Shown piece by piece: positions 61,765-64,000 of a DNA stretch of 64,000 nucleotides (position 1 is its first letter; the number at the start of each line of letters is the position of its first letter). Source of the DNA: Dehalococcoidia bacterium. Lineage in GTDB: Bacteria > Chloroflexota > Dehalococcoidia > DSTF01 > JACRBR01. Under the pieces are notes generated by a model that worked only from the letters and a program-made list of their open reading frames with translations, made no database searches and was not told where the DNA came from. Location of the stretch: NCBI GenBank assembly GCA_040902535.1, contig JBBDXD010000009.1:62001-126000 (forward strand), written 5' to 3'. The translations under genes were made by a program, and so were the position numbers.

Positions 61765-62661
61765 CTAAACAGGCAGCGGCAGGTCGATCGTGTGGCGGCG
61801 CAACTCCGCTTCGATGCGGGCGGCGGAAGCTTCGTCTGGCTCGCACATTGGTAGCCGGTAGCCACCGACGCTGAAGCCAATGCTGTTGAGCGCGTGCTTC
61901 AGCGGGATCGGGTTCGTCTGGCAGAAGAGCGCATCGAGCAACGGCAGCAACCGCCGGTGGATCGTCGCGGCTTCGTCGGTACGGCCATCGACGAGATGGC
62001 GCACCATCGTTGCAAGCTGCCGGCCCACCAGGTGCGACGCGACGCTGATCACGCCGTAGCCGCCGAGCGTCATGATGCCGAACGTGTCTTCGTCGTTGCC
62101 GGACCAGATGCGGAAGCCCGGCGCCGCGTCTTCGACGATGCGCGCGATCTGCGCCATGTCGCCGCTGGACTCCTTGACGCCGGCGATGTTGGCGATGCGA
62201 GAGACGCGGGCCTGCGTGTCTGCGGTCATGTTCACGCTCGTGCGTCCGGGGATGTTGTAGAAGATGCACGGCAGCTCGACCGCTTCGGCGATGGCTGCGA
62301 AGTGGCGGTACATCCCCTCCTGCGAGGGCTTGTTGTAGTACGGCACGGTGAGCAGCAGCGCATCGACGCCGGTGCGCTGCGCCTCAAGGCTCAGGTCGAT
62401 GCTGTCCTCGGTGCAGTTGTCGCCTGAGCCGGCGATCACCGCGGCGCGGTCGCCCAGCGCCTCCTTCACCTCGGTGAAGAGGCGAAGCTTCTCTGGCGGC
62501 TTGAGCGTGGGCGCCTCCCCCGTCGTGCCGCAGACCACGATCGACTCGCTGCCTGAATCGATGAGCGCGACGGCAAGCCGCCGCGCCTGCGCGTAGTCGA
62601 CAGCGCCGTCCGCGGTGAACGGCGTCACCATGGCGGTGATGAGACGACCGGGTTCGATCAT
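61765..62661 (-). CDS. dapA: 4-hydroxy-tetrahydrodipicolinate synthase
   Basis: 298 residues from the ATG at 62659-62661 with GAGGAG upstream. CGTTGEAPTLKPPEKLRLF, VPYYNKPSQEGMYRHFAAIA (with the Tyr pair), FYNIPGRTSVNM and the Schiff-base Lys in IAGVKESSGD mark the DapA/NAL superfamily; the asd gene 61 bases upstream supports dapA. It condenses pyruvate with aspartate semialdehyde. Confidence 0.92.
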   Translation of the reverse strand: MIEPGRLITAMVTPFTADGAVDYAQARRLAVALIDSGSESIVVCGTTGEAPTLKPPEKLRLFTEVKEALGDRAAVIAGSGDNCTEDSIDLSLEAQRTGVDALLLTVPYYNKPSQEGMYRHFAAIAEAVELPCIFYNIPGRTSVNMTADTQARVSRIANIAGVKESSGDMAQIARIVEDAAPGFRIWSGNDEDTFGIMTLGGYGVISVASHLVGRQLATMVRHLVDGRTDEAATIHRRLLPLLDALFCQTNPIPLKHALNSIGFSVGGYRLPMCEPDEASAARIEAELRRHTIDLPLPV

Positions 62662-62722
62662 GATTGTCTCCTCTCGCATCGACATCCCGGTCGACGCGAA
62701 AGACCTGCGGGCGAGCGCGGCG

Positions 62723-63739
62723 TTACACCAGCCCGCGCTCGATCATCGTTTCGGCGATCTGGATCGCGTTGAGAGCGGCGCCCTTCCGCAGGTTGTCCGT
62801 CGAAATCCACATCGCGATGCCGTTCGGGTTCGATGCGTCCTGCCGAATACGGCCCACGTACACGGCGTCCTTGCCCGCCGCATCGATCGGCGTCGGATAG
62901 ACGGCGTTCGATGGATCGTCCTGGACGACCACGCCCGGCGCATCGCGCAGCAGGTCCCGCACTTCCTGCGGGGATATCGGCCGGTCGAACTCCACATGCG
63001 CAGCGACGGAATGACTGATGAAGACCGGCACGCGCACGCAGGTCGCGGACAGCGCAAGATCAGGCTCGTGCATGATCTTCCGGGTCTCCGCCATCATCTT
63101 CCATTCTTCTTTCGTGTAGCCGCTGTCCATGAAGTTGTCGATGTGCGGCAGCACGTTGAATGCTATCTGGTGCGGATACACGTCGTGGCGCATCTCGCCG
63201 CCCGACGCCCAGGCGCGTGACTGCTGGTCCAACTCGCCGACCGCCGACGTGCCGGTGCCCGCTACGGACTGGTAGGTGTCGGCGATGACGCGCTTCACGC
63301 GGTTGACCTTGTGCAGCGGCCAGAGGCACATCACGAGCGGCGTCGTCGAGCAGTTGGGGATCGCGAGGATCCCGTGATGGTCCATGACGTCGTCGGCGTT
63401 GACTTCGGGCACGACGAGCGGCACTCCGGGGTCCTGCCGCCAGACGCTCGAATCGTCGATCGCGATGGCGCCGGCGTCGCGGGCCGCCGGACAGTACTCC
63501 TTCGAGGCGGCGCTGGAGGCCGATACGAAGACGAAGTCGGCGCCCTTGAACGAATCGGCGTTGGTCGCCTCGACGACGATCTCACCTTCGCCAAACGGGA
63601 TGCGCTTACCCGCCGAGCGCTCGGTCGCGAGGAGCTTGAGCGACTTCAGGGGGAAGGCGCGCTCCGCTGCGATCTTGAGGAACTCCGCCCCGACGATGCC
63701 CGTGGCACCGACGACGGCGACGTTGTAGCGCTTCGACAT
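62723..63739 (-). CDS. asd: Aspartate-semialdehyde dehydrogenase
   Basis: 338 residues. VAVVGATGIVGAEFLKIAAE is the NADP-binding start, VFVSASSAASKEYCP follows, IPNCSTTPLVMCLWPLHKVN contains the catalytic Cys (about 131), and the C-terminal SHSVAAHVEFDRPISPQEVR is typical. It converts aspartyl phosphate to the semialdehyde used by DapA. asd-dapA form a short operon; dapB and lysC are not in the window. Confidence 0.95.
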   Translation of the reverse strand: MSKRYNVAVVGATGIVGAEFLKIAAERAFPLKSLKLLATERSAGKRIPFGEGEIVVEATNADSFKGADFVFVSASSAASKEYCPAARDAGAIAIDDSSVWRQDPGVPLVVPEVNADDVMDHHGILAIPNCSTTPLVMCLWPLHKVNRVKRVIADTYQSVAGTGTSAVGELDQQSRAWASGGEMRHDVYPHQIAFNVLPHIDNFMDSGYTKEEWKMMAETRKIMHEPDLALSATCVRVPVFISHSVAAHVEFDRPISPQEVRDLLRDAPGVVVQDDPSNAVYPTPIDAAGKDAVYVGRIRQDASNPNGIAMWISTDNLRKGAALNAIQIAETMIERGLV

Positions 63740-64000
63740 GGCTTCGATGCTCTCCGCTTCGGGGTGTTATGTGATGCGTCAGAGTACCCGCTCGGCTTGG
63801 CCGGAACCAAACACCGTCGGCCGCGTGTCCGATCCACTTGATTGTTTTCGTTTTGGATTTTTCACTTTGCGGCTATCTGGATTCGATCTAAGCCAATCTT
63901 GATTGTGTCGTTTTGATTGTGGCCTCCAAATGTTGATCTCGGCGCGGCGGCGAGGCGTCCGACGGATGGGGCGCGGGTACGGTCATGCCCCATCATATGC
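63740..64000. other. Intergenic tail, unusually AT-rich stretch at about 63835-63935
   Basis: No gene is seen. From about 63835 to 63935 the sequence is much richer in A+T than the rest of the window and has runs such as GATTGTTTTCGTTTTGG and GGATTTTTCACTTTG. It could contain the asd promoter (minus strand) or a terminator of a gene beyond the edge. No reliable boxes were assigned. Confidence 0.4.

Overview
This is a dense, high-GC bacterial chromosome segment. It has short intergenic gaps, many 4-8 base overlaps between neighbouring genes, and GTG/TTG starts mixed with ATG. No rRNA, tRNA, CRISPR array, prophage or insertion-sequence transposase could be recognised. The gene set and protein styles suggest a member of the Chloroflexota, possibly Dehalococcoidia-like: a short LuxR-type HTH protein, a two-subunit glycine decarboxylase, an archaellin-like protein, a TatA with a zinc ribbon, orphan peptide-binding proteins and a retropepsin/DUF5678-like pair. 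That placement is an inference from protein character, not a computed phylogeny.

Layout. 1-6.6 kb: a truncated TlpA-like redoxin, a TPP riboswitch driving a CytX-type thiamine-precursor transporter, rmuC, clpP with an overlapping HTH gene, HD and HAD hydrolases, and a TatA/zinc-ribbon protein. 6.7-18.8 kb: alpha/beta hydrolase, lemA-htpX, secG, a peptide-binding protein, aspS, DinB-like protein, LysR regulator, a metallo-beta-lactamase-fold remnant, nfo with an overlapping HMA-domain gene, and an aldehyde:ferredoxin oxidoreductase. 18.9-26.1 kb: infC-rpmI-rplT (infC apparently starts at AUA), a glutaredoxin-like protein, an S9 peptidase and pheS-pheT. 26.3-32.2 kb: an archaellin-like gene divergent from gcvT-gcvH-gcvPA-gcvPB. 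The gcv genes are separated by two arrays of palindromic tandem repeats, and gcvPB carries a palindrome inserted in frame. 32.2-38 kb: a small cassette flanked by a duplicated cupin 3' end, a fused double CaiB/BaiF CoA-transferase, LarA and an A24 prepilin peptidase. 38-49 kb: a Tat-exported peptide-binding protein, topA, dprA, a GT39 membrane glycosyltransferase, a CNNM/CorC transporter and glmU. 49.5-58.3 kb: alaS-ruvX-mltG-aroE-(unknown)-aroC-aroK-aroB. 58.4-64 kb: two hydrophilic unknown proteins, tsaD, an MFS exporter, a HicB-like protein and asd-dapA.

How the genes work together. Most of the window is housekeeping: four tRNA synthetase polypeptides in three loci, ribosomal proteins, shikimate/chorismate synthesis, the first two steps of the diaminopimelate branch, glycine cleavage, cell-wall precursor synthesis, proteostasis (ClpP, HtpX) and DNA maintenance (RmuC, RuvX, Nfo, TopA, DprA). 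The less ordinary parts are the archaellin-like protein (with a prepilin peptidase about 10 kb away), the repeat-invaded gcv operon, the AUA start of infC, the CoA-transferase fusion with one apparently dead half, and the rpmI-rplT spacer made of complementary short repeats.
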